NCBI GenBank assembly: GCA_020049515.1
Contig: JAIFKQ010000065.1
Span: 1-34,816, forward strand
Direction: 5' to 3'
DNA length: 34,816 bases
Origin: Paludibacter sp.
GTDB lineage: Bacteria > Bacteroidota > Bacteroidia > Bacteroidales > Paludibacteraceae
Position 1 is the stretch's first letter, and each line of letters starts with the position of its first letter. The translations under genes were made by a program, and so were the position numbers. The notes below the pieces were generated by a model. That model made no database searches. It was not told the DNA's origin and saw nothing but the letters and a program-made list of their open reading frames with translations. Below are positions 1 to 8,611 of this stretch, in pieces.

Positions 1-32
1 ACTTATCGGAGCAGACTCATTTATCAATCATT

Positions 33-66
33 AAAAAGGCTATGAATTGTTTTTCATAGCCTTTTT
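33..66. terminator. Bidirectional hairpin terminator downstream of the hydrogenase operon
   Basis: AAAAAGGCTATG-N10-CATAGCCTTTTT inverted repeat. Confidence 0.8.
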
Positions 67-100
67 AAGTATTAGCTTCATAGCCAATTTATGTGCTGTT

Positions 101-712
101 TTATTGATCTTTGTAGTTTTCAAGAATTGCTTTAACACCATCTGGCGAAACTCGTCCGTACACTTTTTCACCCACCAAAACTACTGGTGCCAGACCGCAA
201 GCACCTACACAGCGCAGGCAATTGATAGAGTATTTACCATCGGCACTCGTTTCTCCAACTGTTAAATGCAGCTCTTTTTTGAACTCTTCAAGCACTTTTT
301 CAGCACCACGAACATAACATGCAGTACCGGTACAAATAGAAATTGGAAAGCGACCTCTTGGAATCATGGTGAAATACGAATAAAATGTCACCACGCCATA
401 CACGTGAGCTGCCGATACGCCTAATCCATTGGCAATTAGCTCCTGCACTTCTGCTGGAAGGTAGCCAAACTCATGTTGCGTTTCGTGAAGCACATTGATC
501 AATTCGCCAGGCTCGTTGTTAAAAGACCTGCAAATTTCCATGATTTTTTCAATCTTACTTTCCGATAATTTTACCTTAACATTTTTCTTGCTTTTTTCCA
601 CGCTACTGTATGTATTTATTACTGCGGGCTTGTGAATTTCGGTTACTGGCTTAACGGTTGTAGGCTCTACTGTTTTCTGAACAGGGGTGTCAGTTATTAT
701 TTTACTAATCAT
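101..712 (-). CDS. hydC: NADH-dependent [FeFe] hydrogenase subunit C (NuoE-like [2Fe-2S] protein) with ~45-aa N-terminal extension
   Basis: CTGTACYVRGAEKVLEE and CLRCVGACGLAPVVLV [2Fe-2S] motifs; adjacent to hydA and hydB. Confidence 0.9.
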   Translation of the reverse strand: MISKIITDTPVQKTVEPTTVKPVTEIHKPAVINTYSSVEKSKKNVKVKLSESKIEKIMEICRSFNNEPGELINVLHETQHEFGYLPAEVQELIANGLGVSAAHVYGVVTFYSYFTMIPRGRFPISICTGTACYVRGAEKVLEEFKKELHLTVGETSADGKYSINCLRCVGACGLAPVVLVGEKVYGRVSPDGVKAILENYKDQ

Positions 713-763
713 ATTTTTTGTTTTTATGATTTATCTGATATTAAGAAAAAATAAACTCGGAAA

Positions 764-2533
764 TTATTCAATTACTACGTCATTACTTTTATTAAAGTAA
801 TGTGTGTGAAGTAATTGATGTGATTTTTGCCCACAGGGTTCACCCAAAAACTCTTCATACAATTTGAGAATTTGCGGATTTTGGTGTGATTTCCGAATCG
901 TTTTTCCAGCATCTTCAGCGTAAATGGATGCAGCGCGTTTTTTTAGAATTTCGCTTTTCCCGTGGTGAAAAGGTTGACCGCCCCCACCTATACAACCTCC
1001 AGGGCAAGCCATGATTTCGATGGCGTGATATTTGGATTTTCCAGTCCTAATATCATTCAAAAGTGTACGTGCATTAGCTAACCCATGAGCAATACCTATA
1101 TTGATAGGTAGCCCGTCGAAATCAACAGTAGCCGAACGGATTCCGTCCATGCCACGCAATGCTTCAAATTCAACTTTCTCTAGTGATTTGCCAGTATGTA
1201 ATTCGTAAGCTGTACGACAAGCCGCCTCGATAACTCCACCCGTATTGGCAAAAATTACGCCCGCTCCCGATGATTCGCCAAGTGGATTATCAAAACTTTC
1301 GTTAGGTAAATCCATAAAATCGATATTAGATTGCTTGATAAAATGAGCCAACTCTCTTGTGGAAATAGAAAAGTCAACATCAGGGTTTCCATCAACTTTA
1401 AATTCCTCGCGTTGGCATTCGTATTTTTTTGCCAAACACGGCATAACCGAAACCACGATTAAATCTTTGCGATCTACCCCGATTTTGTCTGCAAAATATG
1501 TTTTTGCCACAGCGCCAAACATTTGCTGTGGCGATTTTGCTGTGGAAGGAATATCCAACATGTCTGGAAAGTTATGTTCGAAAAAATTTACCCAGCCTGG
1601 ACAACAAGAAGTTAGCATTGGCAATTTAACCGTAGTGTCACCACTCAAATGACGGTTTAATCGTCCCAATAATTCGGTTCCTTCTTCCATAATAGTCAAA
1701 TCGGCAGCAAAATCAGTATCAAACACATAATTAAAGCCTAAACGACGCAAAGCGGCAACCATTTTTCCTGTAACCGAAGTTCCAGCTTCAAGTCCAAACT
1801 CTTCTCCCAGTGCAGCTCGTACAGCAGGTGCTGTTTGTACAATAACCGTTTTTGTTTTGTCGGATAAAGCACGAAGTACATCGTTGGAGTGATCAACCTC
1901 TGTTAATGCGCCAGTAGGACAAACCGAAACGCATTGTCCGCAATAAGTGCAGGGCGATTTTTCCAAATCCATTTCAAATGCTGGTGCTACAACCGATTTG
2001 AAACCACGGTTTACTGCCGAAAGTGCACCAACAGTTTGAACTTCGTTGCACATCATTTCGCATCTGCGGCACATAATGCATTTATCCACATCACGAATAA
2101 TTGAAGGTGAAGTATCTATTCGGTAAGTTGATTTTTCGCCTTGATAAGGAATATCTCGAATGCCAAACTTAGTAGCAATGCTTTGCAATTCACAACTTCC
2201 CGATTTTGCACACACCAAACAATCGAATGGATGATCGGAAATCATCAGTTTTACAATCGTTCGGCGCGCATTCAGCACACGGATATTATGTGTGTTTACC
2301 ACCATCCCATCTGTGGCTTCAGTAGCACAAGATGGAGCCAAATTCTTGCGTCCTTCTACTTCTACTACGCAAACTCTACATCCACCAGGTTTGTTCTCTA
2401 TTTTCATGTCGCAAAGTTCAAAATGGCAAAGCGTAGGAATTTCAATGCCTATTTTCTTAGCCGCTTTCAGCACTGTGGTACCTTGCGCCACTTCTACCAC
2501 TTTATTGTCTATTGTTAGCTTAATCGTTTCCAT
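764..2533 (-). CDS. hydA: [FeFe] hydrogenase catalytic subunit
   Basis: H-cluster motifs TSCCPGW, MPCLAKKYE, MACPGGCIGGGGQP; N-terminal [2Fe-2S], His/Cys [4Fe-4S] and 2x[4Fe-4S] motifs. Confidence 0.96.
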   Translation of the reverse strand: METIKLTIDNKVVEVAQGTTVLKAAKKIGIEIPTLCHFELCDMKIENKPGGCRVCVVEVEGRKNLAPSCATEATDGMVVNTHNIRVLNARRTIVKLMISDHPFDCLVCAKSGSCELQSIATKFGIRDIPYQGEKSTYRIDTSPSIIRDVDKCIMCRRCEMMCNEVQTVGALSAVNRGFKSVVAPAFEMDLEKSPCTYCGQCVSVCPTGALTEVDHSNDVLRALSDKTKTVIVQTAPAVRAALGEEFGLEAGTSVTGKMVAALRRLGFNYVFDTDFAADLTIMEEGTELLGRLNRHLSGDTTVKLPMLTSCCPGWVNFFEHNFPDMLDIPSTAKSPQQMFGAVAKTYFADKIGVDRKDLIVVSVMPCLAKKYECQREEFKVDGNPDVDFSISTRELAHFIKQSNIDFMDLPNESFDNPLGESSGAGVIFANTGGVIEAACRTAYELHTGKSLEKVEFEALRGMDGIRSATVDFDGLPINIGIAHGLANARTLLNDIRTGKSKYHAIEIMACPGGCIGGGGQPFHHGKSEILKKRAASIYAEDAGKTIRKSHQNPQILKLYEEFLGEPCGQKSHQLLHTHYFNKSNDVVIE

Positions 2534-4409
2534 GTTGTACTTTTACTTTGTGTTCCAATTTAATACTAATTGCATCGAATGCACATTTTTCTTCGCAGGC
2601 ACCGCATTTGATACAAATATTCTGATCAATATAGTGTATCTGTTTTTTGTCGCCAATGATTGCATTTACAGGGCAGCTGCGTTTACAAGCAGTACAACCT
2701 ACGCAAAGACTATCCTCAATCACATAATACAACAAGGCTTTACATTGTCCAGCTCTACATTTTTTATCCTCCACATGCTCAACGTATTCGTCCCAGAAGT
2801 TCTCTAGGGTTGACAAAACTGGATTTGGTGAGGTTTGACCCAGTCCACACAACGATGTATCTTTAATTACCGAACTTAAATTTTTAAGTCTTTCCAAGTC
2901 TTCCATGCTCCCTTTTCCTTGGGTGATTCGTTCCAGCACTTCATACAAGCGTTTATTGCCAATTCGGCAAGGCGTGCATTTTCCACACGACTCCTCAACA
3001 ATAAAATCCAAGTAAAATTTGGCAACCGACACCATACAATCATCTTCGTCTAGCACAATCATTCCACCAGATCCCATCATAGATCCAACTTCAATCAAAT
3101 TATCATAATCAATGGGAGTCTCCAAATGCTTTTCGGTCAAACATCCTCCCGAAGGGCCACCCGTTTGTACTGCTTTGAATTTTTTGCCATCCTTAATTCC
3201 GCCTCCAATTTCAAAAATTATTTCGCGCAACGTTATACCCATTGGCACTTCAATTAAACCAACATTGTTGATTTTTCCTGCCAATGCAAATACTTTTGTT
3301 CCTTTCGATTTCTCTGTTCCAATGCTTGCAAACCATTCGGCTCCATTGTTTATAATCATTGGAATATTAGCAAAAGTCTCTACGTTGTTCACATTCGTAG
3401 GTTTGCCCAAATAGCCAGAAACAGAAGGAAATGGTGGTTTGAAAGTTGGTTCACCACGCATGCCCTCCATCGAGTGGATTAGTGCTGTTTCTTCCCCGCA
3501 AACAAATGCACCAGCACCGTATCGAAGTTGAATGTCAAAATCGAAACCTGAACCCAAAATGTCTTTCCCCAAAAATCCGATTTCACGCGCTTGGCTAATG
3601 GCTTTTTTTAGGCGAGAAATGGCAAGCGGATATTCAGCACGTATATAAACCAGTCCTTTTGTGGCACCTATTGAAAAACCACAAATAGCCATGGCTTCTA
3701 TTACAGAATGAGGATCACCTTCAAGTATGGCTCTATCCATAAATGCGCCTGGGTCACCTTCGTCGGCGTTGCACACCACAAATTTTTGGTCGGCTTCTAC
3801 TTTGCTAGTAATATCCCATTTTAAGCCAGTAGGAAAGCCACCACCACCACGTCCACGCAATCCCGATTTTTTGATAATGTCTATGGTTTGCTGTGCATTA
3901 AGCTGCGACAATACTTTGCCTAGTGCTACATAACCATCGTTTACTAAATAATCGGTCACATCCTCAGGGTTGATAGCCCCACAGTTGCGTAACGCAATAC
4001 GAAGTTGTTTTTTGTAAAAACCCATTTTTTCCGAATCGCTTACTTTTTCATTAGTTGCGGGGTCGGTGTAAAATAAACGATTAATTTTGTTGCCTTTAAC
4101 CAGATGCTCATCAATAATTTCGCGGGCATCGCCTGGTTTTACCTCGGTATAAAAGGTATTGTCGGGCAATACTTTTACAATTGGTCCTTTTTCGCAAAAA
4201 CCGAAACATCCAGTTTGTGTTACACGTATGTTTTGGTCTAGGCCTTTATCAATGATGATTTCTTTGAGCTTTTCATCTAACGATTTGCTCTCAGCTGCAT
4301 GACACCCTGTACCACCACATACATGAAGATGTTTGGTGTATTTTGCCCTCTCGGCAACCAACATCTCCTTCATTTTTTTAAGATCAGCAAAAGAATTTAC
4401 TTTTGTCAT
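2520..4409 (-). CDS. hydB: NADH-dependent [FeFe] hydrogenase flavoprotein subunit B (NuoF-like, C-terminal 2x[4Fe-4S])
   Basis: GLRGRGGGGFPTGLKW, ESCGKCTPCRIG, CVGCTACKRSCP / CIKCGACEEKC motifs; 14-nt overlap with hydA. Confidence 0.95.
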   Translation of the reverse strand: MTKVNSFADLKKMKEMLVAERAKYTKHLHVCGGTGCHAAESKSLDEKLKEIIIDKGLDQNIRVTQTGCFGFCEKGPIVKVLPDNTFYTEVKPGDAREIIDEHLVKGNKINRLFYTDPATNEKVSDSEKMGFYKKQLRIALRNCGAINPEDVTDYLVNDGYVALGKVLSQLNAQQTIDIIKKSGLRGRGGGGFPTGLKWDITSKVEADQKFVVCNADEGDPGAFMDRAILEGDPHSVIEAMAICGFSIGATKGLVYIRAEYPLAISRLKKAISQAREIGFLGKDILGSGFDFDIQLRYGAGAFVCGEETALIHSMEGMRGEPTFKPPFPSVSGYLGKPTNVNNVETFANIPMIINNGAEWFASIGTEKSKGTKVFALAGKINNVGLIEVPMGITLREIIFEIGGGIKDGKKFKAVQTGGPSGGCLTEKHLETPIDYDNLIEVGSMMGSGGMIVLDEDDCMVSVAKFYLDFIVEESCGKCTPCRIGNKRLYEVLERITQGKGSMEDLERLKNLSSVIKDTSLCGLGQTSPNPVLSTLENFWDEYVEHVEDKKCRAGQCKALLYYVIEDSLCVGCTACKRSCPVNAIIGDKKQIHYIDQNICIKCGACEEKCAFDAISIKLEHKVKVQHGND

Positions 4410-4648
4410 AGTTTAATTCGTTATCTCGTGTGTGTATTATTTTAGTTAAATATATTGTTCAATGCTTTGCGTCTATGTATATATGAAAGTGTTATTTGTC
4501 AAAATCCGAAAGTTTTTTACAAATCCGTTGTTGATATAAATAGTTTTTTTTTGCCCTAAGGAAATTAATGTATTGTCTGTTTTATTCAGTTAGCTAACTA
4601 ACCAGTGTGTTTCTATTTATCTTAGTGCTCAAAAGAAATCAACTTATC

Positions 4649-4679
4649 AGCTAAAACTTTTATTTTAGCTGTTTTTTTT
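4649..4679 (+). terminator. Orphan plus-strand intrinsic terminator-like hairpin
   Basis: CAGCTAAAA-N5-TTTTAGCTG followed by a T tract; no plus-strand CDS upstream. Confidence 0.6.
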
Positions 4680-4897
4680 ATAGAAAAGTAAAAAGTGAAC
4701 TTCAAAGAAAATGGACTGCTGACTGAAATGTCAATGGGCTAAATGTAGGACTATATAGATAGTAAATTTTTCTTTTATCAAAAATGCAATTCTATAGGGA
4801 TATAAGTAATTAATAATGAACAATTAATAATTAGTAAGACATAGTAAATGAGTAACTTTCGAATTAACAAATATATCAATAAATAATTTCAACTACT

Positions 4898-4993
4898 TAC
4901 TAGTGCTGTGTTAATTTTAAATTTTAAAATTATGTGCATCAACAACTTAAAAACTAATCAATACGTCATAAATTACCTAACATAACACTAGTA
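4898..4993. repeat. MITE-like 96-bp element with 16-bp terminal inverted repeats (TACTAGTGYTRTGTTA)
   Basis: Left end TACTAGTGCTGTGTTA, right end reverse complement TACTAGTGTTATGTTA (14/16 identical); reverse complement aligns with 9103-9190. Confidence 0.65.
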
Positions 4994-5195
4994 GAAAAAA
5001 TAAGCTGCAAGTTTGCTAAATTACCAGCAAATTTCACTAAATGCTGTTATTTTTAAATTTCCCACAAAAATAATACTTTGAATTGAACAACACAAGGCAT
5101 TACGGAAAAATTTCTTTAATCAAATGATAAATAAAATCAATCCTCTTTAATCATTTAGTATTCCAATAAAAAAGCGACTTTAAGGATGAAAAAAA

Positions 5196-5220
5196 GGGCA
5201 GCAAATTTTCATTGCTGCCC
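5196..5220 (-). terminator. Terminator of miaB
   Basis: GGGCAGCAA-N7-TTGCTGCCC with T tract on the minus strand. Confidence 0.85.
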
Positions 5221-5241
5221 CAAAATAAAATAATAATAGAT

Positions 5242-6609
5242 TTATTCCACCACTTCGCCAATAAGGGCAGCAGATGAAGCACTCAACACTCGAATTTGAA
5301 TGGTTTCACCAATTTGGCGGCCAATTCTTGGAAATATAACCACTTTGTTTTGCGATGTTCTACCAAAAAGTTGTTCTTTCGACTTTTTCGAAAAGCCCTC
5401 CACCAATACTTCAAACGTTTTTCCAATATCATTTTTGTTGCCTTGATGGGTAATTTCACGCTGTACTTCGATGATTTCGGCCAGACGTCGCAATTTTTCT
5501 TCCTCTGGAATATTGTCGGGCAATCGTTTGGCCGCAAAAGTGCCAGGTCGCTCGGAGTATTTAAACATATAGGCCAAATCAAATTTCACTTCGCGCAACA
5601 ATGCCAAAGTTTCCTGATGATTTTCTTCTGATTCGTTGTGAAACCCGCAGAACACATCTGTACTGATAGAAGCTTCTGGTAAAATGCGATGAATGGCAGC
5701 TACGCGCTCCAAATACCACTCGCGGGTGTAATTTCTTTTCATCAGTTTTAGCACATTATTGCTTCCCGACTGCACAGGAAGGTGAATGGATTTGCAAAGA
5801 TTGGGATACTTTGCAATGGTTTCGAGCATGCGGTCGCACATATCTTTGGGATGGGGAGTCGAAAATCGGAATCGAATTTCGGGTGCAGCTTCCGCCACTA
5901 TCCGCAATAAATCGGGAAATTCAATCAGTGATTCGTCCTCGTTTTCAAACTTGTACGAATTTACATTCTGACCAAGCAAGGTCACTTCTTTGTAGCCCTT
6001 TGATTGTAAATCCTTTAGCTCGTTCAAAATACTATTTACGTCGCGGCTGCGTTCCATTCCACGGGTATATGGTACAATACAATAAGTACAAAAGTTATTA
6101 CAGCCTCGAGTTATAGAAATAAAACCAGAAATGGATTTGCCAATTCGTGTTGGCAAAATATCGCTGTAAGTTTCAGTGGTTGATAATTCCACATTGATGG
6201 CTTTGTTGCCACTTTCTACAATTCCAATCAAATTTGGAATATCCAAATAGGCATCTGGTCCCACAACGATATTAACGCCGTGATCGTTGATAAGCTCCTC
6301 TTTTACGCGCTCGGCCATACAGCCTATTACGCCTACTATGAGCTTTTTGTTTTTGCGTTTTAATGCTCCAAAAGATTTGAGGCGGTTTATCACTTTTTGC
6401 TCAGCATTATCCCGTACCGAACAAGTATTTATAAATATAGCATCTGCTTCGGTAATATTCTCGGTCAAAGCAAACCCATCCATTTCCATGATTGATGCCA
6501 CTACTTCACTATCAGCCACGTTCATTTGGCAGCCATAAGTCTCTATAAAGAGCTTTTTGTCGTTCAAAGCGGATTTAAAGTCCGATGAAGCAACAGTTTG
6601 TTCGTTCAT
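5242..6609 (-). CDS. miaB: tRNA-2-methylthio-N6-dimethylallyladenosine synthase MiaB
   Basis: KLFIETYGCQMNVADSE; radical SAM ITRGCNNFCTYCIVPYTRG; C-terminal TRAM-like region. ATG at 6609 preferred over the ORF-track start 6663 because TAnnTTTG promoter (caaaggta, 6642-6649) lies between them. Confidence 0.93.
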   Translation of the reverse strand: MNEQTVASSDFKSALNDKKLFIETYGCQMNVADSEVVASIMEMDGFALTENITEADAIFINTCSVRDNAEQKVINRLKSFGALKRKNKKLIVGVIGCMAERVKEELINDHGVNIVVGPDAYLDIPNLIGIVESGNKAINVELSTTETYSDILPTRIGKSISGFISITRGCNNFCTYCIVPYTRGMERSRDVNSILNELKDLQSKGYKEVTLLGQNVNSYKFENEDESLIEFPDLLRIVAEAAPEIRFRFSTPHPKDMCDRMLETIAKYPNLCKSIHLPVQSGSNNVLKLMKRNYTREWYLERVAAIHRILPEASISTDVFCGFHNESEENHQETLALLREVKFDLAYMFKYSERPGTFAAKRLPDNIPEEEKLRRLAEIIEVQREITHQGNKNDIGKTFEVLVEGFSKKSKEQLFGRTSQNKVVIFPRIGRQIGETIQIRVLSASSAALIGEVVE

Positions 6610-6806
6610 ATTTTTTTGTTTTATAGTTGTAATTAGAACTACAAAGGTACATTTTATAATCAAATTAAAAAAATAATAACCGTTATGTTTATTTAACGTA
6701 TAATTAGTGTAAACCCTAAGTGGCTGTATTTGTATTATTTATATGCAAAAAATAGGAGAAAAAGTCATACCTGCGATTAATAAGACGAATAAATATCAGA
6801 TTGAAG

Positions 6807-6926
6807 TTTGCACAATCAAAAAAAAAATATCACTTTTGCAGAGTAAACAAACAGATAAATTTTTCATAGTTAAGGTTTAGGTTAAAATGTGCAATGGGTG
6901 GCTGTGAAGTTACCCATTGTTTTGTT
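6807..6926 (+). ncRNA. Candidate small RNA gene, copy 1 (promoter, ~80-nt transcript, terminator)
   Basis: TTTG(6807-6810)-N20-CACTTTTG(6831-6838); conserved leader AAACAAACAGATAAATTTTTCATAGTTAAGGTTTAGGTTAAAATGTG; hairpin CAATGGGTGGCT-GTGA-AGTTACCCATTG plus T-rich tail. Confidence 0.7.
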
Positions 6927-7007
6927 ATAGCTACAACGTTAATTTTTATTCAAAAAATCAATTTTTGAGTGAGTTGAAAATTTTTAATGAAAATAATTCA
7001 TCAATTA

Positions 7008-7128
7008 TTTGGTAGTTTAAAATATTATTCTCACTTTTGCAGTGTAAACAAACAGATAAATTTTTCATAGTTAAGGTTTAGGTTAAAATGTGCAATGGGT
7101 GGCTGTGAAGTTACCCATTGTTTTATTA
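7008..7128 (+). ncRNA. Candidate small RNA gene, copy 2
   Basis: TTTG(7008-7011)-N20-CACTTTTG(7032-7039); leader and hairpin (7093-7120) match copy 1. Confidence 0.7.
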
Positions 7129-7220
7129 TAACACTTTTGTTAATCTCCTAATATACTGTCCTTATTTCTGTAATCGAAAAAAACCAATGTAATTTTTAAT
7201 TGAAAATATTATCCTAATTG

Positions 7221-7340
7221 TTTGGTGTTATAAAATATTATTCTCACTTTTGCATTGTAAACAAACAGATAATTTTTTCATAGTTAAAATTTTGGAATAT
7301 ATTGGCAATGGGTGGCTGTGAAGTTACCCATTGTTTTTTC
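7221..7340 (+). ncRNA. Candidate small RNA gene, copy 3 (diverged 3' leader)
   Basis: TTTG(7221-7224)-N20-CACTTTTG(7245-7252); AAACAAACAGATAATTTTTTCATAGTTAA then divergence; identical hairpin 7306-7333 plus TTTTTT. Confidence 0.68.
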
Positions 7341-7419
7341 AATTATATTTAATTAGTAATAATCTTAGGTGATACTTAAAAATATACTGTATTTTTGTAT
7401 TACACAAAATAAAATATTT

Positions 7420-7839
7420 ATGGATAGTATAGGCGATTATATATATTTGATTATTTTGGCATTGGCCGGATTAAGTGGGTTGTTTAAAAAGAAAAAAGAA
7501 ACAGGCGCTTCAACTCCAACTTCAAGCAAAAAATCTTGGGAAGATGTTTTGCGTGATTTAGTTCCAATAGAAGAAGAACTCAATATTGAACCAGAAGTAG
7601 TACCGAATGTAGTTTCCACAGTTCCTCCTATAACTTATCAGAGTTATGAAACTGCTCCAGATCCTTTAGTATTGCGCGCTAAGAAACCAGTGTCAAATAT
7701 GGTTTCAGCCAAAAATCCTATTGTAACTGAAAGAAAAATAGATACAACAAATAGTTCTCAAACTGAATTTAATTTTAGTACATTGGATGATGCCAAAAGA
7801 GCATTTGTTTATTCTGAGATTTTTAATAGAAAATACTAA
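7420..7839 (+). CDS. Hypothetical protein, short N-terminal hydrophobic segment then KKKKE basic stretch and low-complexity region
   Basis: ORF 7369-7839; ATG 7420 preferred because a TATTTTTG promoter box lies at 7390-7397. Confidence 0.55.
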   Translation: MDSIGDYIYLIILALAGLSGLFKKKKETGASTPTSSKKSWEDVLRDLVPIEEELNIEPEVVPNVVSTVPPITYQSYETAPDPLVLRAKKPVSNMVSAKNPIVTERKIDTTNSSQTEFNFSTLDDAKRAFVYSEIFNRKY

Positions 7840-7926
7840 GGAGTATTGCTGGATGTATTAAATAATTTCAAATTAACGTATGCCAGCACCAATTTATCCC
7901 TAAGTATGCTTTTAAACACAAATATA

Positions 7927-7961
7927 TTTGTGTTTTAATACCTTTAAAGCTAGTATATTTG
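7927..7961 (+). promoter_or_regulatory. Bacteroidetes-type promoter of the greA leader
   Basis: TTTG 7927-7930, N23, TATATTTG 7954-7961. Confidence 0.65.
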
Positions 7962-7992
7962 CACTACAAAAATAGATGAGATAAATCAGAAT

Positions 7993-8028
7993 GAGAGTTC
8001 CGGCCAATTATTGTCGGAATTCTTTTTT
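7993..8028 (+). terminator. Leader terminator/attenuator hairpin upstream of greA
   Basis: GAGTTCCGGC (7995-8004) pairs with GTCGGAATTC (8013-8022), 10 bp including G-U pairs, followed by TTTTTT. Confidence 0.75.
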
Positions 8029-8071
8029 GTTATAGAGATAAAAAATAATAAACCTTAAAAGGAAAACTGTT

Positions 8072-8542
8072 ATGGCAACAAATTATATGACCGCCGAAGG
8101 TTATAAGAAATTGGTAGATGAATTGAATGAACTTGAAAGAGTACAACGCCCATCTATATCCAAACAAATTGGAGAAGCGCGCGACAAAGGAGATTTGTCT
8201 GAAAATGCAGAATACGATGCTGCTAAAGAGGCGCAAGGAATGCTCGAAATGAGAATCTCTAATCTGAAAGGCATGGTTACATCTGCCCGTATGATAGATC
8301 AATCGAAAATTAATACCAAAGAAGTTCAAATATTGACTCGTGTGAAAATAAAAAACACTAAAACCGAGCAAATTATGACTTATATGATAGTATCTGAAAG
8401 TGAAGCAAATTTTAAAGAAGGCAAATTATCTGTTACAACGCCTATTGCTAAAGGACTACTTGGAAAAAAAGTGGGTCAAAAAGCCACTGTTACTGTACCA
8501 TCGGGCGTAATGGAGTTTGAAATAATTGAAATATCACTCTAA
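8072..8542 (+). CDS. greA: Transcription elongation factor GreA
   Basis: MTAEGYKKLVDELNELERVQRP, EARDKGDLSENAEYDAAKEAQG. Confidence 0.96.
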   Translation: MATNYMTAEGYKKLVDELNELERVQRPSISKQIGEARDKGDLSENAEYDAAKEAQGMLEMRISNLKGMVTSARMIDQSKINTKEVQILTRVKIKNTKTEQIMTYMIVSESEANFKEGKLSVTTPIAKGLLGKKVGQKATVTVPSGVMEFEIIEISL

Positions 8543-8611
8543 AAGCTCATATTTCAGTGCTGCTTTTCCTTTCAATTGTTTAATGTAAACGATTCAATAG
8601 TAAATCAATAT

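Noticed and set aside
47-265. ORF 47-265 plus strand
   Set aside because: Overlaps hydC antisense and begins inside a terminator hairpin; no domain.
6887-6945. Short ORFs starting inside the sRNA hairpins (MCNGWL*, MGGCEVTHC...)
   Set aside because: They lie within the terminator stem, their 3' parts differ between copies and there is no clear ribosome binding site; most likely incidental.
6807-7340. CRISPR-like array
   Set aside because: Only three units, ~200-bp period, repeats longer than typical, no cas genes; promoter/terminator structure explains the pattern better.
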